A stretch of DNA of 64,000 nt from Paenibacillus glycanilyticus (lineage in GTDB: Bacteria; Bacillota; Bacilli; Paenibacillales; Paenibacillaceae): the NCBI RefSeq assembly GCF_030161375.1, contig NZ_BSSQ01000002.1:93881-157880 (forward strand), written 5' to 3'. How positions within the stretch are numbered: position 1 is the first letter of the stretch; every line of letters starts with the position of its first letter. Shown one piece after another: positions 62,533-64,000 of this stretch. The notes below the pieces were generated by a model. That model did not search any database and was not told where the DNA came from. It saw only the letters and a list, made by a program, of their open reading frames with translations. Both the position numbers and the translations under genes were made by a program.

Positions 62533-63464
62533 TTAAGCTGTCTATTGCGGCGGCAGCGTTGCTGCTCTTTAGTCTATGGTTTATCTCTCTGACCAGCTTG
62601 CTGCATGCCTGGACCGACCGTCAAGTGAGAAAGGATCGGCTAGCTTATGTTGCAAGGAACCGGTTGAGCTACCGGCTAGCGGAAAAGCTGCAACGCTTTG
62701 AACGGGTATATCGCCATTTGTCGGAGCTGCTCGAGACGCTGCAGCTTAAGTTAAAGCCAGCCGGACTTATTCTGGGATCATTGCTTCTTCTGTTGGCGGG
62801 CGTTGCAGTCGGGGGACTTTTTTTCCAGAGCATCAAGGGGACATTGCTGTTCGGGGCCGTGGTTGGTTGTCTCCCATACACGATATTGCGGGCGATGCTT
62901 GTACAGAGGCAAATGCAGCTGCAGATGGATTTTTTGCCGGCTATCGAGCTGTTTTATCAATGTTATCTGGTAACGGGAGGCCGTCAGGTACGGGCCGCTT
63001 TACAGCGGACGGTGGAAGAGAGAAGGCTGCTCGGGCTGATGCAGTCGGTGTTTGAGCAGTTATACCGGAATCTGTCGGTTCGAGGGGATGACGAAGCAAG
63101 TCTCCGAATTTTTTCAGCCGCACTTGGACATGTATGGGGGGATTATTTCGTGAACATTATGCGGGTGGCTTTGGCTGAAGGATCGCCAATCGCGGACAGT
63201 CTGAAAGAACTGTTGGCCGATATGCGCAAGGCGCGCCGGGCAAATGAGCAGGAACGGAACAAACTGTTGGAAATTCGAATTGCCAATTTCACTCCGATCC
63301 TGTTCCTGGCATTCTATATCGGCATTAATGTAAGGTACAACCGGGATAATTCGTATTACTACTACCTCATTGATCCGCAGGGCCGGGACATGCTCTTGAA
63401 TGCCATCGTGCTGATTTTTGCTTCTTTTTTAATGGGGCTTTGGCTGTCACGCAAAAAGATGTAG
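62520..63464 (+). CDS. tadB: TadB-like type II secretion F-domain membrane protein
   Basis: A 314-residue inner-membrane platform protein with an N-terminal helix, two helices near 80-125 and two at the C-terminus. LPAIELFYQCYLVTGGRQVRAAL and ADMRKARRANEQERNKLLEI match the GspF-type domain. It pairs with TadC to form the assembly platform. Confidence 0.85.
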   Translation: MASLIKLSIAAAALLLFSLWFISLTSLLHAWTDRQVRKDRLAYVARNRLSYRLAEKLQRFERVYRHLSELLETLQLKLKPAGLILGSLLLLLAGVAVGGLFFQSIKGTLLFGAVVGCLPYTILRAMLVQRQMQLQMDFLPAIELFYQCYLVTGGRQVRAALQRTVEERRLLGLMQSVFEQLYRNLSVRGDDEASLRIFSAALGHVWGDYFVNIMRVALAEGSPIADSLKELLADMRKARRANEQERNKLLEIRIANFTPILFLAFYIGINVRYNRDNSYYYYLIDPQGRDMLLNAIVLIFASFLMGLWLSRKKM

Positions 63465-63480
63465 AGGGGGCTTTGCGTCA

Positions 63481-64000
63481 ATGGAGTTTTTCTTGCGTCT
63501 CTTTATCATTGCCGGACAATTTCTGTTCAGCTTCCTTGGCGTCTATATGATTCTTCAGTCCATGCCGAGAAGGCGGCCGCGATGGTTCCATCTGGATGCC
63601 TTGAACTGGCGGAACAATGAATTGCCGGATAAATGGATGAGATTGCTTCGGTTATCACGCGATCAGGATTCCTATGCGGAACGCGCCGCTCTTCTCGCGG
63701 GCTGCGGGGTAACGGCAGATGCGGCATGGTATTTGGCAGCGAGGAGGGTAGTGCTCGTATTCCTGCCCCTTGCCGCGGCGCTGTACACGGCATTATCGAT
63801 ACGGCAAGGGGCATGGCTTGTTTATTCGGTGCTGCTATCGGCATTTGTGATCCTGAATTGGGATTTGCCATGGCTGCGTTCCTTCCGAAGATTCCGGTCT
63901 CAACGGATTACGAAAGAGATTTATGCGATGAGCAACCAGTTGCTCTATTTGTCGGAGTCGTCTTTGCACATTCATACGAAGCTGACCCGTTGTATTCCGT
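63481..64000 (+). CDS. tadC: TadC-like membrane protein, truncated by the window end
   Basis: An open frame from ATG 63481 to the last base, at least 173 residues. It begins with a hydrophobic helix (MEFFLRLFIIAGQFLFSFLG) and has a second pair of helices near 90-125, followed by a charged stretch and MSNQLLYLSESSLHIHTKL. It follows TadB by 16 bases with GAGGGGG upstream. The position and helix pattern fit the second Tad platform protein. Confidence 0.8.
   Translation, partial: MEFFLRLFIIAGQFLFSFLGVYMILQSMPRRRPRWFHLDALNWRNNELPDKWMRLLRLSRDQDSYAERAALLAGCGVTADAAWYLAARRVVLVFLPLAAALYTALSIRQGAWLVYSVLLSAFVILNWDLPWLRSFRRFRSQRITKEIYAMSNQLLYLSESSLHIHTKLTRCIP

Overview
The window looks like the chromosome of a spore-forming, low-to-mid GC Firmicute, most probably Paenibacillus or a close relative. 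The evidence is the strong AGGAGG-type ribosome binding sites with many TTG and GTG starts, a YjcZ-type sporulation micropeptide, an S-layer (SLH) anchored surface protein, a guanine-riboswitch xpt-pbuX operon and the Bacillus-like order ydcC-alr-ndoAI-ndoA. No rRNA, tRNA, CRISPR array or insertion sequence was seen.

Layout. 1-7.7 kb: a carbohydrate locus with a GH36 alpha-galactosidase, an AraC-type regulator, a 1109-residue DUF5107/TPR protein and an aldose-epimerase-like protein. Two near-identical promoter/operator modules precede the galactosidase and the TPR gene. 7.7-14 kb: a cobalamin riboswitch plus terminator in front of one giant secreted SLH protein that combines two DUF4430 (transcobalamin-C-like) domains with an alpha/alpha-barrel domain. 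This is a plausible cell-surface vitamin B12 binder built like animal intrinsic factor/transcobalamin, and it is the most interesting item here. 14-16.4 kb: a parallel beta-helix protein. 16.5-29.3 kb: a Wzx/Wzy-type exopolysaccharide cluster (epimerase, deacetylase, Wzz, BY-kinase, PHP phosphatase, polymerase, two glycosyltransferases, flippase, initiating sugar transferase, two GNAT/FemAB-like transferases) behind a leader with two GATAC-N5-GTATC palindromes.

29.3-32.4 kb: a coiled-coil ORF, the guanine-riboswitch-controlled xpt-pbuX pair and an unknown ORF. 32.7-42.4 kb: a potassium-uptake (kdp) locus with two extra small upstream genes, kdpF-A-B-C, a KdpD sensor split into two genes whose N-terminal part is tandemly duplicated, and kdpE. 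42.5-44.9 kb: a polar amino-acid ABC importer. 45-52.2 kb: alkaline phosphatase, a CAP-domain protein, free-methionine-sulfoxide reductase, a YjcZ peptide, a CobW-type metallochaperone GTPase next to a secreted His-rich protein, and a Cache-GGDEF-EAL protein.

52.2-59.4 kb: an unexplained folded element, a second AraC regulator, pyruvate kinase, a SNARE-associated membrane protein, then the ydcC-alr-endoAI-endoA group with a palindrome before the antitoxin. 59.4-64 kb: the start of a Flp/Tad-type pilus operon (CpaB, TadZ-like, CpaF, TadB, TadC cut by the window end) preceded by a strong terminator hairpin that may act as an attenuator.

All functions are read from motifs and family resemblance by eye. 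No database search was run.
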